A stretch of DNA of 64,000 nt from NCBI GenBank assembly GCA_027533385.1, contig JAPZUE010000006.1, positions 203,309-267,308 of the forward strand, written 5' to 3'. Position 1 is the stretch's first letter, and each line of letters starts with the position of its first letter. The DNA is from Rhizobium sp. (lineage in GTDB: Bacteria; Pseudomonadota; Alphaproteobacteria; Rhizobiales; Rhizobiaceae). A program made the translations under genes and the position numbers. The notes beneath the pieces are model-generated. The model searched no databases. It saw only the letters and a program-made list of their open reading frames with translations, and was not told the origin of the DNA. Shown here piece by piece: positions 9,405 through 18,529 of this stretch.

Positions 9405-10391
9405 TTACCAGCGATGATGGACATGCGGCGCGATCAGCCGCTCATAGACCTCGCGCGATGCCGCCATGACATCGGCGGAGAGCGCGGCCAGATTGGACGC
9501 CGCAGCGTTTGCCTTGGCCTGCTCGCCATTGCGGGCGCCGGGGATGACCACCGTGACGGCCTCGTGCATCAGGATCCAGCGCAGCGCGAACTGCGCCATG
9601 GAGGCCCCTTCCGGCACAAGCTTGCGCACTTCCTCGACTGCCGCGAGCCCCGTCTCGAAGGGAACGCCTGCAAAGGTCTCGCCGACATCGAAGGCCTCGC
9701 CATTGCGGTTGAAGTTGCGATGGTCTTCGGCTGCAAACTGCGTGGCTGCGGTGATCTTGCCGGAGAGGAGGCCGCTTGCCAGCGGTACGCGCGCGATGAC
9801 CGCCACATTGCGGCGCTTGGCTTCCTGGAAGAACAGGCCGGCGGGGCGCTGGCGGAACATGTTGAAGATGATCTGCACCGAGACGACACCCGGATATTCG
9901 ATCGCCTTCAGCGCTTCCTCGACCTTTTCGACCGACACACCGTAATGCTTGATCTTGCCGGCCTTGCGGATGTCTTCCAGCCCCTCGAACATCTCCTGGC
10001 GATAATAAACGTCGGTCGGCGGGCAGTGCAGCTGCACCAGATCGAGGCTGTCGATTTCGAGGTTCTTCAGTGAGCGGTCGATGAAAGCCTCGATATTGGC
10101 CTTGGTGTAACTATCCGCCACATGCGGGTTGAGCCTCCGACCGGCCTTGGAGGCCACCATCGGCCGCTTGCCGCCGCGCGCCTTCAGCACCTCGGCAATG
10201 ATCTTTTCCGACCGACCGTCGCCATAAACGTCAGCGGTATCGATGAAGGTCATGCCGGCATCGAGGGCCGCGTTGAGCGCTGCCCGGCCGTCTGCCTCGG
10301 AGACTTCGCCCCAGGATCCGCCGATCTGCCAGGCGCCGAAGCCGATATCGCTGACGGTGAATTCCGTCCGGCCGAAGGAATGTTCTCGCAT
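9405..10391 (-). CDS. Aldo/keto reductase
   Basis: NAD(P)H-dependent oxidoreductase of the AKR superfamily with a TIM-barrel fold, 328 residues. The catalytic tetrad can be placed at Asp51 and Tyr56 (FIDTADVYG), Lys82 (VASKAG) and His122 (VQLHCPP). The C-terminal cofactor site shows VVIPGARNGEQAKANAAAS. The frame extends 13 codons further upstream, but the ATG at 10391 begins the family-typical MREHSFGRTEF and has a GGGAGAG ribosome site. The physiological substrate cannot be deduced. It is transcribed alone, convergent with the phytase-like gene. Confidence 0.93.
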   Translation of the reverse strand: MREHSFGRTEFTVSDIGFGAWQIGGSWGEVSEADGRAALNAALDAGMTFIDTADVYGDGRSEKIIAEVLKARGGKRPMVASKAGRRLNPHVADSYTKANIEAFIDRSLKNLEIDSLDLVQLHCPPTDVYYRQEMFEGLEDIRKAGKIKHYGVSVEKVEEALKAIEYPGVVSVQIIFNMFRQRPAGLFFQEAKRRNVAVIARVPLASGLLSGKITAATQFAAEDHRNFNRNGEAFDVGETFAGVPFETGLAAVEEVRKLVPEGASMAQFALRWILMHEAVTVVIPGARNGEQAKANAAASNLAALSADVMAASREVYERLIAPHVHHRW

Positions 10392-10531
10392 CGTGATGTC
10401 TCTCCCGTGATTGCGGTTTCGAGCTAGCAAGTGGGGCAGGGGGTGGCAAGCTTCAACCGCTCTGATCGCTTCAAGTGATCCACTGTCCCGGTCGATGCGA
10501 AATGGGAGGTGAAATCAGCCGAGAACCTCGC

Positions 10532-10696
10532 ATGCCCAAAATGATCCGCAAGGGCGATCTGCCCCAGAAGACCTGTCCCGTCTGCCGCAAACCCTTCACC
10601 TGGCGCAAGAAATGGGAGCGGGACTGGGAGAATGTGATCTACTGCTCGGAGCGCTGCCGCCGGACCGGCAAAACCGGAAGCGCCGGGAAGCCGTAG
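10532..10696 (+). CDS. DUF2256 small zinc-ribbon-like protein
   Basis: A 54-residue basic protein with the DUF2256 pattern: [28 protein letters not shown], then YCSERCRR. The four cysteines (CPVC and CSERC) suggest one bound zinc. Function unknown. The frame is open from 10475 and an ATG at 10502 is possible, but the start at 10532 gives the family-typical N-terminus. The next gene, an MFS permease, begins 32 bases later, so the two may be co-transcribed. Confidence 0.85.
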   Translation: MPKMIRKGDLPQKTCPVCRKPFTWRKKWERDWENVIYCSERCRRTGKTGSAGKP

Positions 10697-10728
10697 ACCT
10701 CTTCAGACAGTTCAGTGATCGGATACCC

Positions 10729-12048
10729 ATGACAGACCAGGCCCCGCCATCGTCGCGCCTTGCCTTCTATGCGCTCCCGGCGATCCCGCTCGCGGCCATC
10801 GCGCTGCCCTTCTACATCGTGGTGCCGTCCTTCTATGCCGATCATTTCGCCCTGTCCTTGGCGACGATCGGCACGCTCCTGCTCGGCATCCGCCTGATCG
10901 ATGCGATCACCGACCCGCTGTTCGGCTGGCTATCCGACCGTGTCCGCTCGCGCTACGGCCGCCGTCGCTTCTTTTTCGTCATCTCGACGCCGCTGACGGC
11001 GCTCGCGGCCTTCATGCTCTTCTGGCCGCCTCAGGACGCCGGCGTCGGTTACCTCGCCTTCTGGGGCATAACACTCTCCATCGGCGCCACCTGGTCGCTT
11101 CTACCCTACACGGCCTGGGGCGCCGAACTCGCGACCGGCTACCAGGCGCGGGTGAAGCTCTCCGCCTGGCGGGAAGGTGCGACTCTGATTGGCTCGCTGA
11201 TCGCCATCACGTTGCCGTTCGTCGGCGGGCTGGACACGGCCGTCGGATTCCACGGCCTGGCCTGGATTGCCGTCTTCATCGCCGTCGCACTTCCTCTGGC
11301 GGGGCTGCTGGCCGTCTGGGCGGTGCCGGAGCCGACGGATCTGTCCCAGAGAAAGCTATCTTTGCGCGAGGGCTTCCAGCATCTGAAGGCAAATGGTCCC
11401 TTCCTGCGGCTTGCCTCCGCCTTCCTGCTGAACAGCTTCGCCAACGCAATCCCGGCCTCGCTCTTCATCTATTTCGTCGGCCAGCGTCTGGACGCGCCCG
11501 CCATGCAGGGGCCGCTGCTCTTCACCTATTTCCTCTGCGCCATCGCCGGCGTGCCGCTCGCCGTTGCCACCGCCAAACGCCTCGGCAAGCACCGCGCCTG
11601 GTGCTTCGCCATGATGCTCGCCTGCGCGGTCTTCTCGGTCGCCGGCTTCCTGGGCGAGGGTGATGTCTTCGCCTTCACGATCGTCTGCATCGTTACCGGC
11701 CTGCTGCTCGGCTTCGATCTCACCCTTCCGCCTGCCATCCAGGCCGATGTCATCGACAACGACACCGTCTCCTCAGGTGAACAGCGCTCCGGCCTCTACT
11801 TCGCCGCCTGGAGCTTCATCACCAAGCTTGCCGTGGCGCTGTCCGCCGGTGTCGTCTTCCCGCTGCTCGACCTTGCCGGCTTCGTCGGCGACCAGACGGC
11901 GACCCAGACGCCCGAGGCACTGACGGCACTCACCGCGCTCTACGCCTTCCTGCCCATCCTGCCCAAGCTCGCGGCCATCGCCCTCATGTGGAACTTCTCG
12001 CTCGACGAGGCGGAGCATCGCAGGCTGCGCGAGAGCCTGACTGCCTGA
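10729..12048 (+). CDS. MFS transporter, glycoside-pentoside-hexuronide (MelB-like) type
   Basis: A 439-residue inner-membrane permease with about 12 hydrophobic spans. Near the first cytoplasmic loop it has RLIDAITDPLFGWLSDRVRS followed by RYGRRRFF, the hallmark of the GPH cation-symporter group, which usually imports sugars or glycosides with a cation. The actual substrate is not evident. The ATG at 10729 removes a 39-residue hydrophilic leader that overlaps the upstream DUF2256 gene in another frame. It lies between DUF2256 and the UDP-glucose dehydrogenase gene. Confidence 0.88.
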   Translation: MTDQAPPSSRLAFYALPAIPLAAIALPFYIVVPSFYADHFALSLATIGTLLLGIRLIDAITDPLFGWLSDRVRSRYGRRRFFFVISTPLTALAAFMLFWPPQDAGVGYLAFWGITLSIGATWSLLPYTAWGAELATGYQARVKLSAWREGATLIGSLIAITLPFVGGLDTAVGFHGLAWIAVFIAVALPLAGLLAVWAVPEPTDLSQRKLSLREGFQHLKANGPFLRLASAFLLNSFANAIPASLFIYFVGQRLDAPAMQGPLLFTYFLCAIAGVPLAVATAKRLGKHRAWCFAMMLACAVFSVAGFLGEGDVFAFTIVCIVTGLLLGFDLTLPPAIQADVIDNDTVSSGEQRSGLYFAAWSFITKLAVALSAGVVFPLLDLAGFVGDQTATQTPEALTALTALYAFLPILPKLAAIALMWNFSLDEAEHRRLRESLTA

Positions 12049-12182
12049 AAAAGCGCCGATTCGTCCTCGATCGGTCCACGTCTAAATGCATGCACCATCG
12101 TGCCTGTCATCGGGACGTCGTGTGTTTCAGCAAATGTGACCCCGTTCAGTGAAAGCTTGATTCTCTGCGGGAAGGATCACGG

Positions 12183-13592
12183 ATGCGCATTGTCATGATC
12201 GGTTCGGGATATGTCGGGCTCGTATCCGGAGCCTGCCTCTCAGCGCTTGGCCACGACGTCGTCTGCGTCGACAAGAACCTCGACAAGATCCACGCGCTCG
12301 AGGCCGGCCAGGTGCCGATCTACGAGCCCGGCCTGGAGATGATCATCGCCGAGAACCGCGCCGCCGGTCGCCTGCGCTTCTCCGGCAATCTCGCGGGGCC
12401 CGTCGCGGCGGCCGATGCGGTCTTCATCGCGGTGGGAACACCCTCCCGCCTCGTGGATGGTCACGCCGACCTCAGCCATGTCTATGCCGCAGCCCGCGAA
12501 ATCGCCGCTGCCGCCAGCGGCTTCACCGTCGTGGTCACGAAGTCGACGGTCCCCGTCGGCACGGGCGACGAGATCGAGCGCATCTTCCGCGAAGAATTCC
12601 CGCAAAAGGACCTGACGGTCGTCTCCAATCCCGAGTTCCTGAGGGAAGGGGCCGCGATTGCCGATTTCCGCCGCCCGGACCGGATCGTGGTCGGCTCCGA
12701 TGACGAGCGCTCCACCGATGTGATGCGCAGCGTCTACGAAGCGCTCGACCTGAAGGAGACGCCTCTCTATTTCTGTGAGCGTCGCACCGCCGAGCATATC
12801 AAATACGCCTCCAACGCCTTTCTGGCGATGAAGATCACCTTCATCAACGAGATGGCGGACCTGTGCGAGGAGCTCGGCGCCGACGTGCAGAAGGTGGCCA
12901 GGGGCATGGGCATGGATCGCCGCATCGGCGACAAATTCCTCCAGGCCGGCCCCGGCTTCGGCGGCTCGTGTTTTCCCAAGGACACGCTCGCCCTCGTCAA
13001 GACAGCCCAGGACTACGACCGCCCTCTGAAACTGGTCGAAACCACCGTCGCCATCAACGAGGCCCGGAAGCGCGCCATGGGCCGCAGGGTGATCAATGCC
13101 TGCGACGGCAGCGTGCTCGGCAAGAAGATCGGCGTGCTTGGCCTGACCTTCAAACCCAATACCGACGACATGCGGGAAGCGCCCTCCATCGCCATCGTCC
13201 GCACTCTTCTCGATGGTGGCGCCGATGTCCGTGTCTATGACCCCGCCGGCATGGATGCCGCTCGATCGGTGCTGGGCGCGGTGAAATATCGCCTCAATGC
13301 CTATGAAGCGGCCGAGGGCGCCGATGCCATCGTTCTGGTGACCGAATGGGACCAGTTCCGCTCGCTCGATCTGCCAAGGCTTCGGCAGGCCATGAAGACC
13401 CCCGTGGTCGTCGATCTGCGCAACGTCTTCGACGAGGACGAGATGACGCGCCACGGCTTCTCACTGGTACCCCTCGGCAAGCGTCCCCGCTCGGCCTATC
13501 CCGCCCGCACGCTCCTGCATGCGGTGCCACCGGAACTGGCCTGGAACCCGCTTCTGTGGAACGACGAGGCGCCGCAGGGTCAGCTCGCCTGA
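12183..13592 (+). CDS. ugd: UDP-glucose 6-dehydrogenase
   Basis: Oxidises UDP-glucose to UDP-glucuronate with two NAD+, feeding acidic surface polysaccharides (called rkpK in some rhizobia). The 469-residue protein begins with the NAD-binding loop GSGYVGLVSGACLSALGH. It has the catalytic Cys263 in PGFGGSCFPKDT and the C-terminal UDP-binding domain with KPNTDDMREAPS. The last 35 or so residues extend slightly beyond the usual core. A GGGAAGGATC ribosome site precedes the ATG. The gene stands alone, without nearby polysaccharide genes. Confidence 0.96.
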   Translation: MRIVMIGSGYVGLVSGACLSALGHDVVCVDKNLDKIHALEAGQVPIYEPGLEMIIAENRAAGRLRFSGNLAGPVAAADAVFIAVGTPSRLVDGHADLSHVYAAAREIAAAASGFTVVVTKSTVPVGTGDEIERIFREEFPQKDLTVVSNPEFLREGAAIADFRRPDRIVVGSDDERSTDVMRSVYEALDLKETPLYFCERRTAEHIKYASNAFLAMKITFINEMADLCEELGADVQKVARGMGMDRRIGDKFLQAGPGFGGSCFPKDTLALVKTAQDYDRPLKLVETTVAINEARKRAMGRRVINACDGSVLGKKIGVLGLTFKPNTDDMREAPSIAIVRTLLDGGADVRVYDPAGMDAARSVLGAVKYRLNAYEAAEGADAIVLVTEWDQFRSLDLPRLRQAMKTPVVVDLRNVFDEDEMTRHGFSLVPLGKRPRSAYPARTLLHAVPPELAWNPLLWNDEAPQGQLA

Positions 13593-13702
13593 TCGTCTCG
13601 GCACGGGCGGTGAGCAAGACTGCCGCCCATCGCCGCCCTTGACTTTGCCCGCCATTCGCCGCTGTGCTGCAGGGGAGACGAGAGCTGCACGCAGGAAGAC
13701 GC

Positions 13703-14440
13703 ATGGGCATGGACGACGGAACGGGCGCCGAGACTGAGAACTCGAAAGGCGAGGGGCAGCGTGCTCGGGGCTCCGGCACCGAATCGGTCTACAAGGCGCT
13801 GCGCCACGAGATCCTGACCATGGAGCGCGCCCCCGGCAGCCCGCTGGATGAGACGCGCCTCTCCGAACATTTCGGCATGTCCCGCACCCCGATTCGCGAG
13901 GCGCTTCTGCGATTGACGTCGGAGGGGCTGGTCACCAGCCTTCCGAACCGCAACACCATCGTCGCGGTCATCGATTTCTCCGGCCTGCCCACCTATTTCG
14001 AGGCGCTTTGCCTCATGTATCGCGTCACGACCCGCGGGGCCGCGCAGCGCTCCGGCGATGCCTGGATGGCGGAGATCACAAGGCACCAGCAAGCCTTTGC
14101 CCGCGCCGTGGAGGCGCAGGACGCCTTCGCCATGATCGAGGCGAACAGGGAGTTTCATGTCGCGATCGCCGAAAGGGCCGGCAATCCCTATTACACCGCC
14201 TTCTTCGCCCGTCTGCTCGACGAGGGCCGCCGGATCCTGAGGCTCTACTACTCCACTTTCGATGATCGACTGCCCCGCCGCTATGTCGAGGAGCACGAGA
14301 GGATCATCGAGGCGATCCGGGCGGGGGATGTGGAAGAGGCGGACAGGCTGTCGGTCGCCCATGCCGACCAGATCGTCCGCCAGATCCAGGACTACGTCGC
14401 CCGCAACATCAAGGCCGCTGCCGGACTGCCCGATCCCTGA
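13703..14440 (+). CDS. GntR-family transcriptional regulator (FCD/FadR type)
   Basis: Winged-helix DNA-binding domain in about residues 25-95 (VYKALRHEILTMERAPGSPL, then LSEHFGMSRTPIREALLRL). It is followed by an all-helical FCD effector domain with the metal/ligand-site pattern NREFHVAIAERAGNPYY and the downstream EEHERIIEAI. A GTG at 13664 is in frame, but the ATG at 13703 has an AGGAAGA ribosome site. It is 245 residues long. It lies just before a DHDPS-family lyase in the same direction, and the gap holds GT-AC palindromes of the kind this family binds. Control of the lyase is inferred. Confidence 0.92.
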   Translation: MGMDDGTGAETENSKGEGQRARGSGTESVYKALRHEILTMERAPGSPLDETRLSEHFGMSRTPIREALLRLTSEGLVTSLPNRNTIVAVIDFSGLPTYFEALCLMYRVTTRGAAQRSGDAWMAEITRHQQAFARAVEAQDAFAMIEANREFHVAIAERAGNPYYTAFFARLLDEGRRILRLYYSTFDDRLPRRYVEEHERIIEAIRAGDVEEADRLSVAHADQIVRQIQDYVARNIKAAAGLPDP

Positions 14441-14483
14441 CTGGGACGGCTCGATCAGCGCTCGCTCACATGCGGCCCTTGTA

Positions 14484-14515
14484 TTTGTCGACAAACTGTA
14501 TACGGTGAATTCACC
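14484..14515 (+). promoter_or_regulatory. Cluster of three palindromes, candidate GntR operator
   Basis: Three perfect palindromes stand in 32 bases: TTTGTCGACAAA (14484-14495), GTATAC (14498-14503) and GGTGAATTCACC (14504-14515). Centres are 11 and 9 bases apart. The first two have the GT-N2-AC core seen in FadR-subfamily operators. The cluster lies between the GntR gene and the lyase ATG at 14535, so binding would affect lyase transcription. Confidence 0.55.
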
Positions 14516-14534
14516 TCATCAACAGGAGCTTCCC

Positions 14535-15437
14535 ATGACCACCGGCTGGCACGGCGTTTTCCCCGCCGCAACGACTCAATTCCATGAAGATCTCTCGGTC
14601 GACATCGACGCCACGCAGCGCGTCCTCGATGCCCTCGTCAACGATGGCGTCAATGGCCTGATCGTCATGGGCACCTGCGGCGAGAACAATTCCCTCGATC
14701 CGGAAGAAAAGCGCACGATCCTGAAGGCCGCCGTCGAGGTGGTGAATGGTCGCGTGCCTGTTGTAACAGGCGTTTCGGAGTTCGATACGCGCCGTGCAGC
14801 CGCTTACGCCCGTGATGCCGAACAGATCGGCGCAGATGGCCTGATGGTCCTGCCGGCCATGGTCTATGTGCCGAAGCCGCATGAACTGGTCGCCCATTTC
14901 AAGACGGTGGCCGAGGCGACCGGCCTGCCGATCATGCTCTACAACAACCCGCCGGCCTACCGCGTCAACATCGGTGCGGAAGTGCTGGAAGCGCTCGACG
15001 GTGTGAAGAACATCAAGGCGGTGAAGGAAAGCGCCCCCGATCCGCGCCGCTTCACCGACCTGATCAACGCCTTCGGTGACCGCTACGACATCTTTGCCGG
15101 TCTCGATGACGTGGCACTCGAAGGCCTGATGCTCGGCGCCAAGGGCTGGGTCTCCGGCCTCACCAGCGCCTTCCCGGCCGAATCGGTAGCCCTGGTCGCC
15201 GCCGCCGACCGTGGCGACTGGATGGAAGCCCGCCGCATCTACCGCTGGTTCATGCCGCTGTTGCATCTCGATGCCGAACACGACCTCGTCCAATCGATCA
15301 AGCTCGCCGAGCAGATTATGGGCCGGGGTTCCGAGCGCGTCCGCATGCCGCGCATGCCGCTTCAGGGCGCCCGTCGCGCCGAGGTGACGGCGATGGTTGA
15401 GAAGGCCGCCGCCACCCGCCCGATCGGCGGCAAGTAA
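14535..15437 (+). CDS. Dihydrodipicolinate synthase / N-acetylneuraminate lyase family protein
   Basis: A 300-residue class I aldolase-type TIM barrel. It has the pyruvate-binding region MGTCGENNSLDPEE (GTxGE motif), the catalytic tyrosine in MLYNNPPAYR and the Schiff-base lysine in IKAVKESAPD. The frame is open further upstream, but the ATG at 14535 has an AACAGGAGCT ribosome site. It is unlikely to be the biosynthetic DapA, since it sits under a GntR regulator rather than in a lysine locus. Candidates include a hydroxyproline-pathway deaminase or a sugar-acid lyase; the sequence does not decide. A strong terminator follows. Confidence 0.88.
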   Translation: MTTGWHGVFPAATTQFHEDLSVDIDATQRVLDALVNDGVNGLIVMGTCGENNSLDPEEKRTILKAAVEVVNGRVPVVTGVSEFDTRRAAAYARDAEQIGADGLMVLPAMVYVPKPHELVAHFKTVAEATGLPIMLYNNPPAYRVNIGAEVLEALDGVKNIKAVKESAPDPRRFTDLINAFGDRYDIFAGLDDVALEGLMLGAKGWVSGLTSAFPAESVALVAAADRGDWMEARRIYRWFMPLLHLDAEHDLVQSIKLAEQIMGRGSERVRMPRMPLQGARRAEVTAMVEKAAATRPIGGK

Positions 15438-15460
15438 CGGTCAAAGACGCCTCTTGCATG

Positions 15461-15494
15461 AAAGGCCCGCCGCCGAAAGGTTGCGGGCCTTTTT
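15461..15494 (+). terminator. Intrinsic terminator of the lyase gene
   Basis: AAAGGCCCGC (15461-15470) and GCGGGCCTTT (15483-15492) form a perfect 10-bp stem with a 12-base loop, followed by further T. Confidence 0.88.
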
Positions 15495-15637
15495 CATCGA
15501 ATGAGGTCTCAGATCACGTCAATTGACGTTTCGCTCACGCTGGCGTGACTTTTTCAGGGACCATCGGCGAGTAAAGCCACCATTCTCATTGATCCTTAAC
15601 GAACCTCCTGCGAATTCGAAGCTTTCCGCAGTCACAG

Positions 15638-17557
15638 ATGGTTCAAAACATGACGAATAAGACAAGTGCAGGCTGGCGCGCGCGGTTGCGCTATGAGTTC
15701 GACAAGAGCATGGCCGGCGGAGCGATCGCCCTGATCGGCTGGCTGGCTCTCATTTCCCTGGTGGTGATCACGCTGGCTGGCGCCTTCCTCGCCGTCACCG
15801 GTATCGCGCCGGAGGGTGGCGAGCCCGTGAGTTTCATCGAAGGCACCTGGGAATCGCTGATGCGCACCTTTGATGCTGGCACCATGGGCGGCGACCAGGG
15901 CTGGGGCTTCCGCCTGGTGGCGCTGGTGGTGACACTCGCCGGTATCTTCGTTTTCTCCGCCTTGATCGGTGTCATCAGCTCGGGCCTGGAAAACAAGCTC
16001 GACGAGTTGCGCAAGGGCCGCTCCCGCGTGCTCGAAAGCGACCACACGATCATCCTCAACTGGTCGACCTCGATCTTCGACGTCATTTCCGAACTCGTGA
16101 TCGCCAATCAGAGCCGCCATCGTCCGCGAATCGTCATCATGGCGAACAAGGACAAGGTCGAGATGGAGGAGGAGATCGCCGACAAGGTGGGCGATCTGAA
16201 GAACACCAAGATCATCTGCCGCAGCGGCGACCCGACCGATCTCTTCGATCTGTCGATCGTCAACCCCCACACCTCCCGCTCGATCATCGTTCTCTCGCCC
16301 GAGGGCGAGGACCCGGATTCGCAGGTCATCAAGTCGGTTCTCGCTCTGGTCAATGACCCCCAGCGCCGTCCCGAGCCCTACATGATCGCGGCCGAGATTC
16401 GCGATGCACAGAACACCGAGGTCGCCCGAATCGTTGGCGGCAAGGAGCTGCAGCTGGTTCTGGCCGATGACCTGATCTCCCGGATCGTGGTCCACACCAG
16501 CCGCCAATCTGGCCTCTCGGCTGTCTACACCGAGCTCCTCGATTTCGACGGCTGCGAGATCTACACGCTTCCCCAGCCGGCACTCGAGGGCAAGCCCTTC
16601 GGCACGGCCGTCATGTCCTACGAGACGAGCACGCTGATCGGCATCTGCGATACGGAGGGGCAGATCCACCTCAACCCGTCGCCGAATCGCGTCATCGCGC
16701 CCGGCGAGCGTCTGGTCATCATCGCCGAGGACGACGCCTCCATCCAGACCTGGACCGGCGCTCCGCAGATTGCCCAGAATGCCATCCTGCAGGCCGCACC
16801 GCAGCCTGTGAAGGCCGAGCGCACCTTGATCCTTGGCTGGAACCGTCGTGGTCCGATCATCGCCACCGAACTGGGTCGCTACGTCGCCCCCGGCTCGGTC
16901 CTGACAGTTGCCGCCAATACGCCGGAATTCGAAGCCGATATTGCCGCACTTTCGCTGCCGAACGACAACATGACCGTGTCCCATTCCGTCATCGACACGA
17001 GCAGCCGGTCGGCGCTGGAGGCGCTCGATATTCCCTCCTATGACCACGTTCTCGTTCTGGGTTACAGCGACCATATGTCGATGCAGTCGGCCGACACGCG
17101 CACCCTGATCACGCTTCTGCATCTCCGCAAGATCGCCGAAAGCGCGGGAATCCACATCAATGTCGTGAGCGAGATGACCGATGTCCGCAATCGCGAGCTT
17201 GCCGAAGTCACCCGGGCCGACGATTTCGTCGTCAGCAACAAGCTGGTCAGCTTGATGCTCGCCCAGGCCTCCGAAAACGAGTTCATGGCCGCCATCTTCG
17301 ACGAGTTGCTGGATGTCGAGGGCTCCGAAATCTACATGCGTCCGGTCAGCGACTACGTGGATATCTCCAAGCCGGTGAACTTCTTCACCGTCGCACTCTC
17401 GGCGCTCCGCCGCGGCGAAATCGCCATCGGCCATCGCCGCCAGCGGGCAGGCGACGCGGACGACCGCAATCTCGGCGGCGTCACCGTCAACCCGAACCGT
17501 TCGGAAATGCTGGCCTATACCGACAAGGACATGGTGATCGTGCTCGCGCAGGAGTAA
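15638..17557 (+). CDS. CASTOR/POLLUX-related putative ion channel
   Basis: A 639-residue protein of the family that includes plant symbiotic channels CASTOR and POLLUX. An N-terminal hydrophobic span lies at about 26-55. A second span (about 92-115, ending VISSGLENKLDELRKG) follows a pore-like loop EGTWESLMRTFDAGTMGGDQGWG. The long cytoplasmic part has paired RCK/TrkA-N-like Rossmann segments (SDHTIILNWS and ERTLILGWNRRG). Ion selectivity cannot be read. It is a single gene; starts at 15638 or 15650 are both possible. In bacteria the physiological role is poorly known. Confidence 0.88.
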   Translation: MVQNMTNKTSAGWRARLRYEFDKSMAGGAIALIGWLALISLVVITLAGAFLAVTGIAPEGGEPVSFIEGTWESLMRTFDAGTMGGDQGWGFRLVALVVTLAGIFVFSALIGVISSGLENKLDELRKGRSRVLESDHTIILNWSTSIFDVISELVIANQSRHRPRIVIMANKDKVEMEEEIADKVGDLKNTKIICRSGDPTDLFDLSIVNPHTSRSIIVLSPEGEDPDSQVIKSVLALVNDPQRRPEPYMIAAEIRDAQNTEVARIVGGKELQLVLADDLISRIVVHTSRQSGLSAVYTELLDFDGCEIYTLPQPALEGKPFGTAVMSYETSTLIGICDTEGQIHLNPSPNRVIAPGERLVIIAEDDASIQTWTGAPQIAQNAILQAAPQPVKAERTLILGWNRRGPIIATELGRYVAPGSVLTVAANTPEFEADIAALSLPNDNMTVSHSVIDTSSRSALEALDIPSYDHVLVLGYSDHMSMQSADTRTLITLLHLRKIAESAGIHINVVSEMTDVRNRELAEVTRADDFVVSNKLVSLMLAQASENEFMAAIFDELLDVEGSEIYMRPVSDYVDISKPVNFFTVALSALRRGEIAIGHRRQRAGDADDRNLGGVTVNPNRSEMLAYTDKDMVIVLAQE

Positions 17558-17819
17558 TACCAAATCTCGATGATATGAACCCATAGGATCGGCTAGATCG
17601 TCCCTTCTGGCGAGGAGAGGTCCGAAGGACGATGCTTGCGCATCGGTCGAGGAGCTCGACGACGCCAGAAGGGACGAGAAGCCGACCGAAGGTGGCTTAT
17701 GGCAGGCCTCTGGCGTTGTTACGCCGCTTGGTCGATGCGACAGCATCGCCCGGCGCACCGCGCCTAGCCAGCGACCTGCCATAAGCCATCCTATAGGTTC
17801 CTATCATCGAGACTTGGTA
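17558..17819 (+). repeat. 262-bp palindromic mosaic intergenic repeat (RIME-like)
   Basis: The ends are inverted copies: TACCAAATCTCGATGATA at the left and TATCATCGAGACTTGGTA at the right, with one mismatch over 18 bases. Two inner perfect inverted pairs are CGTCCCTTCTGGCG (17599-17612) with CGCCAGAAGGGACG (17663-17676), and GGCTTATGGCAGG (17694-17706) with CCTGCCATAAGCC (17775-17787). It has no ORF and no transposase. The nested palindromes resemble the RIME and mosaic elements of rhizobial intergenic regions. The family name is inferred, not searched. It starts directly after the channel gene's stop codon. Confidence 0.75.
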
Positions 17820-17868
17820 TAAGGGCGAAGCGAGGCCGACGAATCGTTGGTTAAGCCGAAACACGAAG

Positions 17869-17896
17869 ACGGGCGGATTCGAAAGGCTCCGCCCGT
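17869..17896 (-). terminator. Hairpin downstream of tRNA-Val, possible terminator
   Basis: ACGGGCGGA (17869-17877) and TCCGCCCGT (17888-17896) form a perfect 9-bp stem. It lies 86 bases beyond the 3' end of the minus-strand tRNA-Val. The T-tract is weak on both strands. Confidence 0.4.
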
Positions 17897-17981
17897 TTGA
17901 CGTTGAGCCAGGGGCGAAAACGCAAAAGCTACTGGTTCAGCCCTGAGGCTGCCGCACGTAACGTCAAGTTTTGAGAGTGAA

Positions 17982-18057
<76 letters not shown>

Positions 18058-18113
18058 GTGCGCCTTGCGGATCATGTCCGCCGCGTCGGTGGCCGTGATC
18101 TATGCGGATCGCG

Positions 18114-18154
18114 AAAAATCTGCAAGAGCGTTTGTGCAGATTTTTTGTTTTTTT
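18114..18154 (+). terminator. Strong stem-loop with T-tract, bidirectional terminator
   Basis: AAAAATCTGCA (18114-18124) and TGCAGATTTTT (18135-18145) form an 11-bp perfect stem with a 10-base loop, followed by TGTTTTTTTG on the plus strand and TTTTTC on the minus strand. No plus-strand gene ends here. It may stop plus-strand read-through into the tRNA-Asp genes or shield the tRNA-Val promoter region. Confidence 0.6.
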
Positions 18155-18303
18155 GTCATGAGCGGTTCTTCGCCATGTGGAAAAGCCAACAGTTTCCTTG
18201 TTTTCCGGCTGCGGCGCGTTGTCGCGAGAAGCACGCGCCGGAACGCTTCGGGGGAGGGGTGTGGGAAAAAATCGGACGGTCACGGTTTTGTCTTAGATGC
18301 TGC

Positions 18304-18332
18304 TTGACACCTCCGGATGAACCCCGTAGAGA
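18304..18332 (+). promoter_or_regulatory. Candidate housekeeping promoter of the tRNA-Asp pair
   Basis: A perfect -35 TTGACA (18304-18309) is followed by 17 bases and TAGAGA (18327-18332). The start would be near 18339, about 55 bases before the first tRNA-Asp. The rest of 18155-18393 shows nothing else I can support. Confidence 0.55.
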
Positions 18333-18393
18333 GCCGCTCATCGAACGGCAAGCCGCTCGACGGGGATCGCCTTGAACCCCGATTTGGAAATGC

Positions 18394-18470
18394 GCGGGTG
18401 TAGCTCAGTCGGTTAGAGTGCCGGCCTGTCACGCCGGAGGTCGCGGGTTCGAGCCCCGTCACTCGCGCCA
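18394..18470 (+). tRNA. tRNA-Asp(GUC), copy 1
   Basis: Acceptor GCGGGTG pairs with CACTCGC (one G-U). The D-arm has TAGCTCAGTCGGTTAGAG, the anticodon arm is CCGGC-CTGTCAC-GCCGG with anticodon GTC, and the T-arm has GGGTTCGAGCCCC. Discriminator G and an encoded CCA end the gene. Confidence 0.97.
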
Positions 18471-18529
18471 TTCCAAGCCTTATCCACGCTGCTTAGGCAG
18501 CGAAGACATGGGGTTTGCCCATGAAATGC

